Assembly (NCBI GenBank): GCA_019916065.1
Contig: CM034233.1
Location: 47,880,141 to 47,944,140, forward strand
From: Vitellaria paradoxa
Taxonomy: Eukaryota > Streptophyta > Magnoliopsida > Ericales > Sapotaceae
Length of the DNA: 64,000 nucleotides
Direction of reading: 5' to 3'
Numbering within the stretch: position 1 is the first letter of the stretch; every line of letters begins with the position of its first letter. The position numbers and the translations under genes are program-made. The notes beneath the pieces were generated by a model that was given only the letters and a program-made list of their open reading frames with translations, searched no databases and was not told the origin of the DNA. Positions 1 through 13,102 of the stretch are shown in pieces.

Positions 1-2616
1 GCTAACATGTTTTATCATCATCATATATCATGGTATAACATGCAAGGACATCAGTTACCATGCTAGTCAAAGCTATGACATGCTATACACTATGCCTTGG
101 CATGCCTACACATGACTTGACATGTTAGAATACTCCAGCACATTAGGTTGACACAGACTTAGAAATCAAACGGTTACCAATCCAGAGCATTCACCTGAGT
201 GAGTGAGGTTTTGGAGACTGGGAATGGCTTCGTATTAGCTAAGTCAAATTGGTGATTTCTAAGTCATGATTCCCATAGATATATCTAACATGCATCCTAT
301 AACTGTCATTCATAATAGAGGATAAATGTTAGAATATAAACTATCATCACATTCAAACATGCTCATGACATATTTGATCATATCAACTGCATCACTCACA
401 TCACATTAGTCTTTTAGGCACATAGACTTGACCATCGCTTAGGAGTTGAGCTCCCCATCAGAGTTAAACTCCTTTCCTAGATGATAAACACTCACTCACT
501 TGTGTGAGGTGCATCCTTAGAGCAAGGTTCATTTTCATAGTTATGTGCAAGGCACTAATTATTCTTTTTACTCTAAGCAAGGCTCTTTTTTCCATGTTAC
601 TCGCAAGACGCTAACTGCTCTTTCTCATTTGGAGTAAGACTCCTTTCCCAAGCTACGCATAAGGCGCTAACTATTCTTTTACCTTGGGGCAAGGCTCTTT
701 TTCCAAGTTAAGCACCAGATGCTAACTACCTTTCATCATTTGGAGTGAAGCTCTCTTCACAAGTTATGCACAAGGTGCTAACTTTGATTTCAATCTTAGA
801 ACTAGGTTCACACACTTAGCTTAGTACAAAGATAATTACTCCTAATATTGATCCAGACCTAAGCTCTGCTTTACCCTATCTCAGGAGCGAGGCTCTTTTA
901 CAATAACCTAGTACACAGTGCCAACCTCATCAACTTATATACTTAGCCCAATCAGTCGATGATCACACTTGAGGCACTAGTTTGCTGCAACAACATTCTA
1001 GAATATATACTAGTTTATCATATGCCATTCATTGCATCACGTTCTGGCTGATGATGAGGCTCACTAAGCCTGAGGCCAATTAATTTCATTTACGGCATTT
1101 TGATAACGCTTGCATCCATGCATACATATCAACACATTACATCTACATAAGGCACTGATTTAGAGCTACATTAACTTGATCCTTTCAAAGGGTATTTAGG
1201 CCGCTCGAGCACATAGTTTGAGTCTAGTCACATCAGTCTTCATAGACCATCTTTCAAAACACACACTTCATTTTTAGTGCGCGCGCGTGTGTTACACACA
1301 CACACTCATTTATAAGGATTACGTAAGTCCATTTCTTTGTCAAACGTAGTTTTTCACTACAAATCTCATCCCTATTCATAGAATTAGGCTTTAAATTGCA
1401 TCTAGAGTCAAATCAATATTTCCTAGGGTATATCACTACCATAGAAGCAGACATTACACTATACTCGCACACATGCCTTGCTAGGCTCGATTGCTTGCAT
1501 TTCATATATCTTTTGTATTATAGGTTATATGCTATGATCATTATAAACTAGACATTATAATATGAGATCACAACTACAAAGGGTGGACAGGGACTCTCTA
1601 TATCCTTAGGTATCCAGGAGTATCGATTTCCATACGCAGCCGAACCCTTGAACCTACTATCTCTAATTACACAGATTGGTCAAAAGTCATAGTGAAACAT
1701 CTTTTTAAGTGCATAATCGAATCATTTTAAATTATAATTAAAACTCTGGGTTTCTTGATAAACTTATTTGTAAAGTGTTGGGTGACAACTCCTAGTCTTT
1801 GTGATCAAGGCTTATTTCAAAATGAAATATAGTTTTTTTATTTTTTTTATTTTTTTAACAATTAGGCAATCTTGGATGAACCATAATGCAATAAAGACTC
1901 ACGACCCACACCCGTTGGCCTGGCACATGGATCCAGTTGTGATGAACTCCATCTATAGATATGACTGTGCCCACAACACATCAGTTTATCAACTAAAATT
2001 TTGCTCTTTACTAGTTATAAAATATAAAACATCCAAGCAATGATAAAGTGATTGAGCTTAAAAAATTAATGAGTAATTCCCTTTGCAAATAAAGGTGAAA
2101 AATTATCAGGTCACAAGACCAAAAATCTCTACTATGTGTAAATGGTTACAAGGAAGATCATTGTAGTAAACACATTTTACTATTTCTTCCCTTGTTGCAC
2201 TTTGTAACAATGGATAGTTTCACCAATGCTGAAGAATCTTCATCTGTACTTGATGAAGATTATGTTCATTCCTCCAAACACCTTCGAAGAACACATGGAT
2301 AAGTTGTTAAAAATATAAACTTTAGTGGCTAAATTGAAAGAAGTCTCTATGAAACTCAATGTAATAATATGATCTTCTCTCTTTAATCGATGATATAAAA
2401 TCTTAGGATGAAGTCCCTTTATATAGAGTATACAATAAGTCCAATCCATTCTCAAATAAGATTAAATATGAATCTTTAGTCTCCTACCTTCATGAACCTT
2501 AGGAATCCCTCAAGCCTAAGACTTATAATTAAATTAGAAAACTTTCCAATTATATAGGAAACATCATAAACAATCTTAATCCTAAGCAAATAATGATTAG
2601 GTTCTCCGATTGATAC
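1..2616. other. No recognizable gene; decayed repeat DNA
   Basis: No reading frame here resembles a known protein. The first 1.7 kb has scattered short repeated phrases such as those seen in Tekay-type LTRs further right, and one clear tandem array, so it is probably an old LTR on the minus strand, but I could not find its ends, a primer site or a target duplication. An alternating GC/CA tract lies near 1278-1306. The 80-codon frame at 1801-2043 has no family resemblance. Confidence 0.4.
519..797. repeat. Tandem array, five degenerate units of 55-56 bp
   Basis: Units begin at 519, 575, 631, 686 and 742; each contains a phrase like AGCAAGGCTC, then a T/C run, then GCAAGGYGCTAAC. A sixth partial unit starts at 798. 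Units differ at many sites, so the array is old. Confidence 0.75.
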
Positions 2617-2723
2617 CCAAACATGTTCTTAACTAGTAAGTGCACGAGTAATCATCAGGTAATAAAACCTCCAAATATGTTCTCAACTAGTAATGGACGA
2701 GAAATCATCAAGAATTAAAACCT
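2617..2723. repeat. Tandem duplication, two units of 53-54 bp
   Basis: Unit 1 is 2617-2670 and unit 2 is 2671-2723. Both open with CCAAAYATGTTCT and end with AAAACCT, with several substitutions between them. Confidence 0.7.
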
Positions 2724-5269
2724 AGAAAATCTAATGTCCATTCCATATTGAAAGGATTAATTAGGTTAACCACAATTTACATCTCTTAATTAATAGATGT
2801 CAAACAATTAAAACTAGATAAGAATAATTTTGGCTTTAAATTAATTTTAAAAGAATAAAATAAAATAATAAAAATAATATAAATGAATTCAAAATTACTT
2901 GTTAATAGATTGAAAGTTTAAATAAATTATAATGTAAAAATTAACTGGACCTATCCATACCTACAATTTGGGATAAATTCTATATTTTTAATTAGGTGCT
3001 CTAATTATCTCAGTTTAAAACTCACTTCGAGGATTAGCAAATTGGAAGATTTTGAACTTAAGAACAAGTTTATAAATTTATGAATTTGATTTTAATTTTT
3101 AAAATTTTGTCCAAAGAAAGCACCAAGGATTCTAGTAAAATATGATAGGTTTCAATGGTTTTCAAAAGCATATAATCATACTTCAACGTTCACTGTTAAT
3201 TCAATGAACATATTATTTTAGTTTTAATTTCAAGAAGTTTTCATTAGTTGAATGCACCAATAAACGAGTGAGTGAATTATGATCAAGCTCAATAGGTTTC
3301 AAATGTTTAAATTCCTTATTCTAGATTACTGTGATCGCATGCATCCAAAAATAAATAATTAAAACTCATACAATAGAAATGAACCCATCTATCAACCTTA
3401 CTTCAAATTAAGAAAGAAAAATAGTCTAACATAATGGTAAAAAAATTATGATATTTTAAAGGAAGAAGAAACAAAAGTGAACTTGTAAATACTGTAATCA
3501 AAATTCAAATTTAAACTTAAAAGCAAGGAATGAAGACAATGAACTATAATGAAAAAACTGGAAATGAGAAAAATAAACTCTACTATTATTAAGAAAAACC
3601 CTATGAATATATAGTACATATGAAACCTAAAACTAACAATTGTTCTCCCCTAAACTCAAATTATTGCATCTATTTATAGACTTCTAGTCGAAATTATAGA
3701 AATTATAATGAATTAACTAAAATAGGTGTCTTTCAATTTTAAATCCCAATCTAATGCTAGTATCTTATTCTTTTCCATATCAAATCAAAGAGTTTAAATT
3801 TATATGAAATTATTACAAAGAATAATTTTAGTCCAAATAAAACTCCTTCAGATATAGCTAGACAACATAGATTGGGCATGGCCACAACCAAAAGGGGTGT
3901 AGAATGGTTGAAGCATGGGCATGATAGGAGGAATTTGGGTGAAATCGATGCTAGCATTTGGATGACAACCACACATTCAAATGCATGCATGTATTTCATG
4001 GTGTTTGACTTTACTTCAATGCTTGCTCTTATGTTTTAGTCATGTCTTGTGCTTACACAATCTTAGTAGTGTATCTTGTGTAATGATTCAGTGTATACTT
4101 ATTTTATACTAGATGTTGTATAATTATTTTATTGGGTGTAGTAAACTTTCATTTAAATTTTATTACTTAGTTTTAACTATTATTTGAGTCGTGGTTGCTT
4201 ATTTGAGTTTAAGACCACGATAGTTTGTGTCATACAACATACATATCTAGGTATATTGGGGTGTGTGTGACTAAGGGATGGTTGGGTTACTAGTCTTCCA
4301 TATCTCTTGTTTTGTCTCTCCCTTGTGGATATCTCATTATAGTCAAGTTCTCTACTTATCACCACCTCTATACCTTATTACTTGATGAGGAATTCACAAC
4401 TTGGTTGTTTTGGGTGTGTGTCTTGCACTAGAGTGAGATAGCTAGGTGACATCAAGAGATACAATGTTTTGGAGTTATGTGAGTCTTAGTTTGAGGAGTG
4501 GTCTTTTTGTTTAGGTTGTCAAGGGACTCTAGCAAGAGAAGGAGGTGACATTGTTTGTTCGTGGGTGTTTTTAAGCCTACTTTCTTCTTCTTGATTTGAG
4601 GTAGGGAAATTATTCTAGTTAATTATTTTATTAATAGAGGTGATGAGCAAGCTATATATACATATATATGCACTAGTGGTTAGGAAATTTTTGAGAAACA
4701 TGAAATTGATCAAGTAATTGATGTATTAATTGTTGTTTATTGAGTTAATGTTGCTTCTAAACATTTTAGGAGGTCAGAAACTTACAAAAATTATGTTTTG
4801 GAAGTTTAATTTTGAAAAAGTTTGGATTTTGGACCAATATATTTTGAAGATGGCGCTAAAAGGTCTTTGGATGGCACCTGTTCTCCTGGATTATTTTCAA
4901 CACTAGTTTTTCCCTAATTTCTAATTCTTGCACTATTTTAGGATACAAATAGCATGGATACAAACATAAACTTTTTCAAATAAGAATATTGGGTTTGAAA
5001 ATTTATACTTAAATATTAAATTATTATACATTGGTATTCATTTGGAGTATTTAAACGATAATGTTATGCTATGAGATAGAACTTAGAACATGTTAATATA
5101 CGGATTGATAATTGAATAAGTTATAAAATATCATATTGAGATTAATGTGATATTGTTTTGATTATTGAGTTATGATGTATGGGTTTATGATAACCTATTG
5201 ATATTGATGTCATGTTATTGATTTTATGAGTGAACTTGATATTGTTTGAATATAATTTATCTGGCTAGT
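2724..5269. other. No recognizable gene; AT-rich intergenic DNA
   Basis: Only short, unsupported reading frames occur. I found no protein motif, RNA gene or clear repeat boundary on either strand. Confidence 0.4.
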
Positions 5270-6353
5270 GTTGGCTGAGTTTTAATTTTAGGTCAGGGTT
5301 AGAGGTACTATAATAGATAGTATATTAACATGCGTGTTTGAAGTCCCTAGACATATGCAATGGTTAGTTACTTGAAGTCCAGTAGGCTAGTAACCTACAA
5401 GTAGAGGTAGATGTTAGATAGGCATTGTCATTCCTCCTGAGGCTCTGAGGTGCTAGATGCTGAGAGCATAGTATTTACTCCAGAGGCTTTAGCCCAAGTG
5501 GTAGATATTAATGGCAGAAGTTACTCTTTGGCTTTACCCTTAGAGATTGGCACTAATATGAGATGGTGTTTGAGATGGGGCTTTTATGGCCACAGGCCCA
5601 ACCGGCTGAGTACTTAAACCCGGGGTTGTGTCATGTTATGGTTTTGTTACTGTATGTTGTGCTGGTTGAGTTATTGATAACATGAGATTACACTTTATGA
5701 GATTACTATCACATTCATAAAAGGACCATGTTTAGAACATATTATGTTTTTGGGTACATGGTGAGCACTTTTTATATACTGCTCACTTCCTTACAAATTT
5801 ATTATAGGTCCTAATGTAAAGGGATCAATTGGACCTACAGGTTGGTAGGCTTAATTTCTTTTGTTTACTATGTATATTTAAACTTTTGAGATGAGGTAAT
5901 TTGTATATTATTCTTGTGGAGTCTTATATGTGAGACGATAATGTATGTTACTCTATTGGTGTTATACAAGCTTACTGAGCTCATATTTTATATATTGCAG
6001 CATTGTTGTCAAGCGTATGGTTGAGGCTTATCACATTAGTCTTTTACTCTAATTCTTGTATTTATGGCTCTAATTGGGAGATATTGTATGTATTTGCATA
6101 TAATTTGACTCGTGCTCCTGGGTCACGAGATTTGGAGAGCTAGGTGAGAATACCTAGGGACAGTAGAGTCATTTGACTTACACGTTATGTGAATTATACC
6201 TAGGGACAGTAGAGTCATTTGACTTGCACGTTATGTGAATTATGTGCTTATAAATTTACCTGGTTGATTTTTGAATGATTTTTTAGTATATAATAAGATG
6301 TTGATATTGTTGTTGTTATTTTTATTATTGTTGTTTCATTTAGCTAGGATTTC
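5270..6353 (+). mobile_element. Decayed Ty3/gypsy LTR and leader relic
   Basis: The stretch carries phrases shared with the Tekay-type LTRs elsewhere in the window: CCAGTAGGCTAGTAACCTAC at 5380-5399 (compare solo LTR E near 10509 and the reverse complement in D near 28790) and the TGCTCACTTCCTTACA block near 5780. It is followed by an RG-rich gag-like start. No primer site, 3' LTR or target duplication was found, so this is a fragment with uncertain ends. Confidence 0.4.
6152..6243. repeat. Exact-period 46-bp tandem duplication
   Basis: Copies 6152-6197 and 6198-6243 both start ACCTAGGGACAGTAGAGTC and differ at a single site, so the duplication is recent compared with the surrounding relic. 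Confidence 0.85.
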
Positions 6354-6490
6354 ATGAGTGCCACCCTAGGTGGCAGAGGTAGATATAAAACCTGAGGTCG
6401 TACTAGAGGGAGAGGCAGTGGCAAACCATGGGGTCATGTGCATGCCAAGGCTAAGTTACAGATTCCTTGTGTTTTAGATAAAAATCAACT
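6354..6490 (+). pseudogene. Possible gag N-terminus relic (chromovirus type)
   Basis: An ATG at 6354 opens a short arginine/glycine-rich reading with one internal TGA (residues include GGRGRY and GRTRGRGSG). RG-rich N-termini are usual for Gag of plant chromoviruses, and the position just after an LTR-like stretch fits. No downstream Gag core or zinc knuckle follows, so this is at best a truncated remnant; a chance RG-rich reading is the alternative. Confidence 0.3.
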
Positions 6491-8672
6491 ATAAAACAAC
6501 TCTAAACTGATAACCAAGTCAATCTAGGTTCAATTAATTACCTCTGTTATATCGAATTAAAATGCCATAAATAAATTAAATGAAAGATAATCATAAAATA
6601 AATGATCGGTCATAACATGTATGGTGTCTAATTTTTCGTTTTGGTTCTCGTAAGAATGTTTGAGGTTGTAGCCCATGGGATGAAATGATTAGGAGTGCAT
6701 AAACTCAAATTCCATACATCTTGTTTTTTTTTTTTTTTTAATATTTTCCTCAATCTCTTCAAAATTTTAGTGACTCGTGAGAGAAGCACTTATTAGTACA
6801 TAATATTGTACATTTATTTACCTGTTTAATGTGCTATGTTCACTTATGTTTAGTTTTATTGCATATTTCTCATACACTTATGTTTTGTGTTGATTACAAT
6901 TTTCAAGAGTTAAACTGAGGTAAATGGAGGCCAAATCAATGTAAAAATGCAAGTGAAAGAAGTCTTATATGAATGTGAGGCAAAAAGAAGAAGGAATGGA
7001 GCTTAAAAAAGAGAAAAAAAAATTCTAAGTGTGGAACCTTGTTGACATCTAAGTTCGCACAGGGGGTGGTGCCGACTCAAGTTGGCACCACAGAAGCTAG
7101 CTCAACCAAAAACTCAAGAAAAATGTCTAAGGCATGAAATTAGTGCGCACACTTGTTCAAACAAGGCCTTGTGCACACCTAGGTGGGCACCATAGAAGGA
7201 GAATTGAGTTTGGACTTCAAAAATTTGCCTAAGTCCTGACGTAGGTGTGAACCAAGGTTCGGACAAGGGCTTGGTGCGCACCCCTTATCTGAACCACCTA
7301 AGCCACTTGATTTTTTTATAATTATCTCATTGTACTTGACGGCGTTTTGGTACTTTTGCACATGAATGAGTTTGTGCTATAAATAGAGGGTAATTATTGA
7401 GAATTAGGAGAAGATTTTGATATATAGATTTAGAGTTAGTTAGATTTATATATAGTTGTAGAGAGAGAAAGTGGATCTTGTTTGCTTAGTGAGAAAATTT
7501 CATTTTTCTTTTAATTCTCTTGTAAACATGTTGGATTTCAATACAAGTTCATGTTTCTCTTCATATGTGATTGAGTAGTTCTCTTGCTTAGATTTAAATT
7601 AAGGAGAGTAGATGATGTATGTGGATTTTCAAGGTACTTTGAGTTTAAATGTTAAATTTTCTCGAAAATCTTCTCTGAATAATAATTGATTTGTTTGGAT
7701 CTATTGAAATCATCAATTGAGAATTCTTGATCAAGCTTATTTGTATAGTTTATATCGATTATATGTGAGTTGCTAATTAGAATTCTCATGCTATTTCTTG
7801 AAAGATTTGTATATGAATTACTAATATAGAACTTGCACGTACTCTCTATAGATTATGGTGACAACTTATGGGTAGGTTCTTTCTCATCAAGAAGGATAAT
7901 GCAGTGCTTGATGTGCCAATTCAATGTCTTGGTGATTTAAATGTCTTTTGATTATTCAATGTCTTGGTATTTAAAAAATTTTTCATTATTATTATGCCTT
8001 TGTAAGTTATATCTTGACCCTTGGGAAGTGATATAACTATTAATGTTACTTTTAGGAAAGATGTACTAGAATTAATGCTCGAGCTAGTATAAGTATGTGG
8101 TGGAGGATGTAAAAGATAAGTTCAAGCATAGTTTACGCTTTGATAATACAAGCATTTGGTTGAGTATTGCTCCCTTTAATTCTCCTTATCTTATTGTGTT
8201 CTTTGTTCTTTGAAAATTATCATTGCTTATCCTTCCACCCTATCATTAGGTCTGATTGTGTTGCTTAGTATTGTCTATTTCTCTTAGCAATTTTTGTCTA
8301 TGTCAAATTACCTAAGACCCCAAGTTTTTTATTTTGGGCTTTTCAATTTGTGGTTACGTCTACCTGATCTTTTGTCCGTAATGCTTATTAAGCATTCTAC
8401 CGGGAAAAGCTACCCTCTAATTATCTCAACCTGATTAGGATAGTCATAAGTTTTAGTAGAAAAGTTATGAGACCTTTTTAAAGGTTCAAAAAGTAACTCA
8501 TTTTCCTGTAGTGAGAGACTATTTTGAACCATTTTCATACCATTAAATGTTAATTTATCTATTTAGGTTGGGAGAAATTCTCAAAATTCATTGATTATCC
8601 CAGTCTATTTTAGAGTCATGTCCATTTATGAGTTAATTCGAGAGTCTTATGTAAATAAATATTTTTCCAACT
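6491..8672 (+). mobile_element. LTR-like region with TATA box, unclassified
   Basis: The centre resembles an LTR promoter: a GC-rich cluster of small palindromes (GGTGCC at 7068, GGCACC at 7084, GTGCGCAC at 7143, GTGCAC near 7171, GGTGCGCACC at 7273) lies about 100 bp before a good plant TATA box at 7378, followed by a transcribed-looking T/A-rich stretch. A poly-T run sits near 6725-6740. I see no coding region, TSD, primer site or second LTR copy, so family and limits are unknown. Confidence 0.35.
7378..7387 (+). promoter_or_regulatory. TATA box
   Basis: CTATAAATAG is a near-ideal plant TATA box. It lies downstream of the palindrome cluster at 7068-7282, the order expected for an LTR U3 promoter. 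Confidence 0.5.
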
Positions 8673-8899
8673 TGTCATGCCTCGGATTTTATGTCTCTAG
8701 CATGTAAATAAAAGAAACACATATTAAACTATTTAATCATCTTCCCTGTCCCACATTAGAGCCATATATACACACACTATGGAGCAATAAATATAAATAA
8801 AAGATAAAATAGATAAATTCATATTTTAAATTTAAGTAAATGTCTTAGTCAAAAGCAACTAGGCAACAAAGCTCTAAAATAAAACTGTAAGTTCTCAAA

Positions 8900-8904
8900 C
8901 CAAG
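8900..8904. repeat. Target-site duplication of solo LTR E (imperfect)
   Basis: CCAAG at 8900-8904 pairs with CCACG at 11367-11371, four of five matching. Confidence 0.5.
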
Positions 8905-9081
8905 TGTAATATCCCAGATTTTCATATTGGAATAAATTAATGGTTTCTAACATGTTTTGGGCATGATAATAGGTTATTTAAGCAATATTAGTTATTAGAG
9001 ATGACTTAGGGGTGTGAATTTTGGAAGAAATAGGTAAAATAGCTTAAAAGTCAACATTTTGACTCAGGAGTATGTAGAGGG

Positions 9082-9175
9082 GCGCCCAAGGTCCTAGGGC
9101 GGGTGCCTGGAGTGTCCATTGGGGTGCCTGGGGTGTCTATTGGGGCGCCCCACCTGTGCTGTCCATTGGGGTGCC
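9082..9175 (+). promoter_or_regulatory. GYGCC motif array with 21-bp phasing
   Basis: The core GCGCC or GTGCC within a GGGGYGCC context starts at 9082, 9103, 9124, 9145 and 9171, giving steps of 21, 21, 21 and 26 bp. The array is a GC island in AT-rich DNA, at +178 to +270 of the LTR and about 135 bp before a TATA-like box at 9310. Two-turn spacing suggests protein binding on one DNA face; the function is inferred. Confidence 0.55.
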
Positions 9176-10530
9176 CCGCTTGTGCAGTAAGTCAAAGGTA
9201 TGGTGTTGCTCTGGTTTATTAGCCGAGGGTTTAACCTAAAATTCAGGTTTGTAGGATAGGGGGAAATGCTAGGATCTTGTAGAATGCTTAGGGATTAACC
9301 CAAGCTTGTATTTAAGTACATATGAGAGGAGAGAGAGAGAGAGATTTTTGGGGTATTGGAAGATAACTGGGAGAGGAGAAGTGGAAGCTAAAGAAATTTG
9401 GATGATTGGTAAGTTGTTCAAACTCTAACCAAATGCAAATTAATTTCACAAGATTGAAATTGAGTTCTCAAGGAACATTTCCATGTATTTTGTGTTTTGT
9501 TTGGATCAAAGGGTGAGAAGATCAATCAAGCCAAAGTTGGGAGCCAAAACTGGGAGTTCATCACTTCTCTTGGTCCACTTTGTTCAAGCTTGAGGTAGGG
9601 ATTTAAAGCCTTGTTTTTACATATATAAGATGTATTTGAGCTAGCAAACCTTGTCATAAAATTTATTGTAGATTTGGAAGCCTTGGTGATGAATTTGGGC
9701 AGGAGATATATAAGTGTATATGTATATGTATAGGTGGTAACCAAAACATGAATTGTGATGAAATGAATGGATTAAAACTAGTTTTGATTCATTTTTTATA
9801 GTCTTTTAGACCCTAAACAACTCAAGGAAACAAGGTTTTGGGTTATACATTTGATTTGGTGGAGTTTGAGACCCAAATGTACCAGCTAGAGCATGAATTA
9901 AGACAGAACATCTTTCTGGGTAACAATGGGGCACCTGGGGTGCTTTAGCTGAGCCTGGAAAACAGGTGGGGCACCCAGGCCCATCAGTGAGGCGCTCGGG
10001 GTACCTCCAGAAACCTGAAACTTTGATTTTTCCAGTTTATATGGCCCTATCTAGTGTGTAATCCAAATTTAAATATGTTCAATCACTCAAGTAAGATTTA
10101 TAGGTGTAAAGATTGATTATGGAACAAGTTATTAAGTTTCTAAGTAATCTTCAATTAAGGTGTAACAAAGTTGTCAATGCAAATTCAACGAAACTTGAGT
10201 TATGATAAATTGAAAATGCTAAATGAAATGAGAATCGATTATGATAATATGATTATTGTGAGTCTCTATTGAACTTGGATTTCTATGTTGGTTATTATAA
10301 TGACATTGTGGTTACACGAATGAATGAGATGATAGTTGAATGATATGGTGATGTTAAAATAATCATGTTGATGAGATTGATAAGTATAAAAGAAGAAATG
10401 TGAATGGTAATGAGACACAAGGTTGGTGGATATATGAAAATAGGGAGGGTACTGAGATTACCCAAGGGTTGAAAGACCTGAAACTTACGCAGGGATTGGT
10501 ATTTATGCCAGTAGGTTAGTAGCCTACAAC

Positions 10531-10676
10531 ATGACGTGTAAATAAGGCTAATCATGGCTTGACTGTTATAGTCTTTAACGATGACGTGTAAATAAGGCTA
10601 ATCGTGGCTTGGCTCTTATAGACTTTAACGACGACGTGTAAGTAAGGCTAATTGTGGCCTATAAGGACGATGTTAG
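10531..10676 (+). repeat. Tandem array, about three 50-bp units
   Basis: Units start at 10531, 10581 and 10631 with RYGACGTGTAARTAAGGCTA. Period is exactly 50 bp; the third unit is slightly truncated. Confidence 0.8.
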
Positions 10677-12392
10677 TTGTGCACACCCCGTAACTAATAT
10701 AAGAGTGGGATATGGATGAGGATGATTCTGTTGAGTTGATTATGTGGAAATAATTAGGTAGGAAAAAGAGATTTAACCTGATAAAGTATGACACGTATTT
10801 ATATAAGATTTAATTTGATAGTGTTGTAATGTGTTTATATAAGAGGATTTGAGTTGTACAGTAGCTTGACTTTGATGAGATCTGTTGAATTTATAACTGT
10901 TAGTTTTACATTATGGCTTTACGTATTATATATGCTTTTATGATGCTTCATGAGCACAAGTGGATGAGTGCTCATGTCCCTACAGATTCTGTTGCAGGGG
11001 TAGATCCTAACAATTAGGTGGGCACTTGGTGGGATTAGAAGCACATTTGTTATTGCAGATATTTCATTTCTCATTTATTTAAGTTTTAAATATTCATTTG
11101 GGTCTGTAATATTAAATTTAAAAGTAGAATTTATTCAATTGGGTTGTAAAGACCATACGGCCTATCCTTACTTATTAAGGTTATGGGATTGTTGGAGCTT
11201 TATAGCCTAGTCATACCCAAGGCTTCGTTTATATTATGCTTTATAGTTATCTTATGTGGATGTTGCTCCAGGGGTGTTGTAATGCTCTGATCAGGGAGTG
11301 GTTATTCTATACATGTCATGTATGTATTTCACTAACTTATTAGGTCATGAAACCCGGGGCGTGGCACCACGCTCAAATAGTCTCTCAAAATCAAATATAA
11401 ATAATTAACTCTCATTTCACAAACAAAGGCTTATTATATTCCACTTAAACAATTTTATAGAATTCAAACGTAAGAAAAGAGAAATTAATAAAAACTTAAT
11501 TTTCACGTTTCGAAGGTGTAGCACATGACTCAAAATCATTGCCACAAGATGTAAAGGGATGAGCACCAGTACCACATGTGCATGGAACCCTAATAATAAC
11601 AATAATAATAATAAATGCAATAATGCCCTAGCCTGCTACTATTTAAAATATCTTAACACAAATAACAATCTCATGCAACCACCTTAAATAAGAAATTAAA
11701 TTTATTTATTTATTTATTTCTCTCTTTTTTTTTTTACAATTTAATCATATATTAACACCACGTAACACATCAAAATAAACCATATTGGTTTTAGCTACTA
11801 CTGCTTGATTGTCTCGTAGATGCAGGACTTAATCAATATACATAACTCTTTGGGGTTTCTTTTCTAAGCCAAAGCCTTAGGAATATTATTCACATCATCC
11901 TTCAGTGTCTGCTTCATAGGCTAAAGTCTTAGGAATATCTTATGCCACCCTTGGGCATCTGCTCACTTTGTAGGTTAGTAGCTTATTGGATACAATCACC
12001 AATCTAGCGCAGGTTTTGGGACTTTCAATCTTGGGTATGTATACCCAATATTTTCAGTATCTCTCAGTCCAAACAAAACATAACATCAAATTTCACTTCA
12101 AATCCACATTAAATAAAATTTTCCTTTATTCCAAAATTTCACTTGAAATTATAAATAAATAATGAATAAAATTTTTCCTCAATTACTTATATTTCATGAA
12201 GTTTATCTAACTTCTAGTCACTGCCGCTCTCAAAATTTCCAAATAAACTAATGGACAAGACATTCTAATAAATATGTTCATATAAACATTCCGTACATTT
12301 TCATTACAAGAATTTAAATAAACCAAAAATCACCAAGCAAACTAACGCTGCTTCAATCAAACCAATAAAGTGACGTCCAAAGCATTTGATAA

Positions 12393-13071
12393 TGTTAGTT
12401 TTATTTTTGTAATTGGCAAATTAGTGAGCAAAACAATGATTTCAGTTTTGCATTTTTAGGCATTTGGCTAAGGTGTCAAAAGTATAGGTTTGAAGGTTTT
12501 TTGGAAAGTTTCCTAATGTAAAGTTGAAGATATTTTAAGGAAGCTTTTCTAATGTGAAGTTGATATTTTAAGAAAAGTTTCCTAATATTCAAGGAGATTG
12601 AAAAGTTTTCTAAAATATTTTGGAAGCAGTAAGATTTTAGAAGCAGCAAAATATACAATACTACGTAGGATTGAATTGCTGGAGTGCTTTATAAATAGAG
12701 ACCTTCTTCTAAGGTTTCTACAAGATAGAGAACATAAGACAAAAAGCTATTACATTACTTTAAGAGTTCTCTTCATCTCTTAGCCAAACAACTTCAAACT
12801 TTAGTGTTCGTGATCTTCAGGGTTTGAAGATTGGTCTTTCGCTAGTAAGGATTCATCATTGTGATACGGGCAAAGCTTCAACACAAGGGATCGAGGGGTG
12901 TCAATTGGGTAACTTTGTGGTTGTAACTTTGTAACCTGACTTATATAGTGAAAGAAGTTCATGGTCTTTGCCACTCTGGGGGTTTTCGCGTTAAAATCCT
13001 TGTGTCACTTTATTTTTCTATAATTGTTTGTTTGGTTGATTGATTGATACTAGTGCTTTACGTATTTTTTA
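12393..13071 (+). mobile_element. Probable solo LTR, Copia type
   Basis: It starts TGTTAG, has a TATA box TTTATAAATAG at 12688-12698, and shows the phrase GGGGGTTTTCGCGTTAAAATC near 12980, which is typical of the R/U5 part of plant Copia LTRs. GATAA occurs directly left (12388-12392) and right (13072-13076), consistent with a target duplication, but the right end TTTTTTA is not a canonical CA end; an alternative end is the TTAACA at 13102. No internal domain is present. Confidence 0.4.
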
Positions 13072-13102
13072 GATAATATATATATATATAACTATCTTAA
13101 CA

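Larger units (their letters stand above)
8905..11366 (+). mobile_element. Solo LTR E, Tekay-like, 2462 bp
   Basis: It begins TGTAATATCCC and ends GGGGCGTGGCA, matching the ends of the LTRs of A and D (TGTAATACC... and ...GTGACA). Shared internal marks with D include the CCAGTAGGTTAGTAGCC motif near 10509 and the CTCATGTCCCTACAG block near 10970. Neither internal domain nor second LTR is present, and nearly matching 5-bp duplications flank it, so it is best explained as the product of LTR-LTR recombination. It carries two GC-rich motif clusters (9082-9175; 9931-10005), a GA run at 9331-9346 and a TATA-like TATTTAAG near 9310. Confidence 0.65.
8673..12392 (-). mobile_element. Tekay-like LTR relic F, split by solo LTR E
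   Basis: The left edge TGTCATGCCTCGGATTTTAT matches the plus-strand start of the D LTR (27891). The sequence resumes after E at 11367 with the block around 11550-11590 that matches the D stretch near 28270 (a GATGTAAAGGGATGAGCAC type phrase) and a GTAGGTTAGTAGC phrase near 11970. It therefore reads as one minus-strand LTR of about 1.25 kb in which E inserted. An imperfect direct repeat around GGAATATT lies at 11870-11945. No primer site lies left of 8673, so it is a 3' LTR, solo LTR or fragment. Confidence 0.5.
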
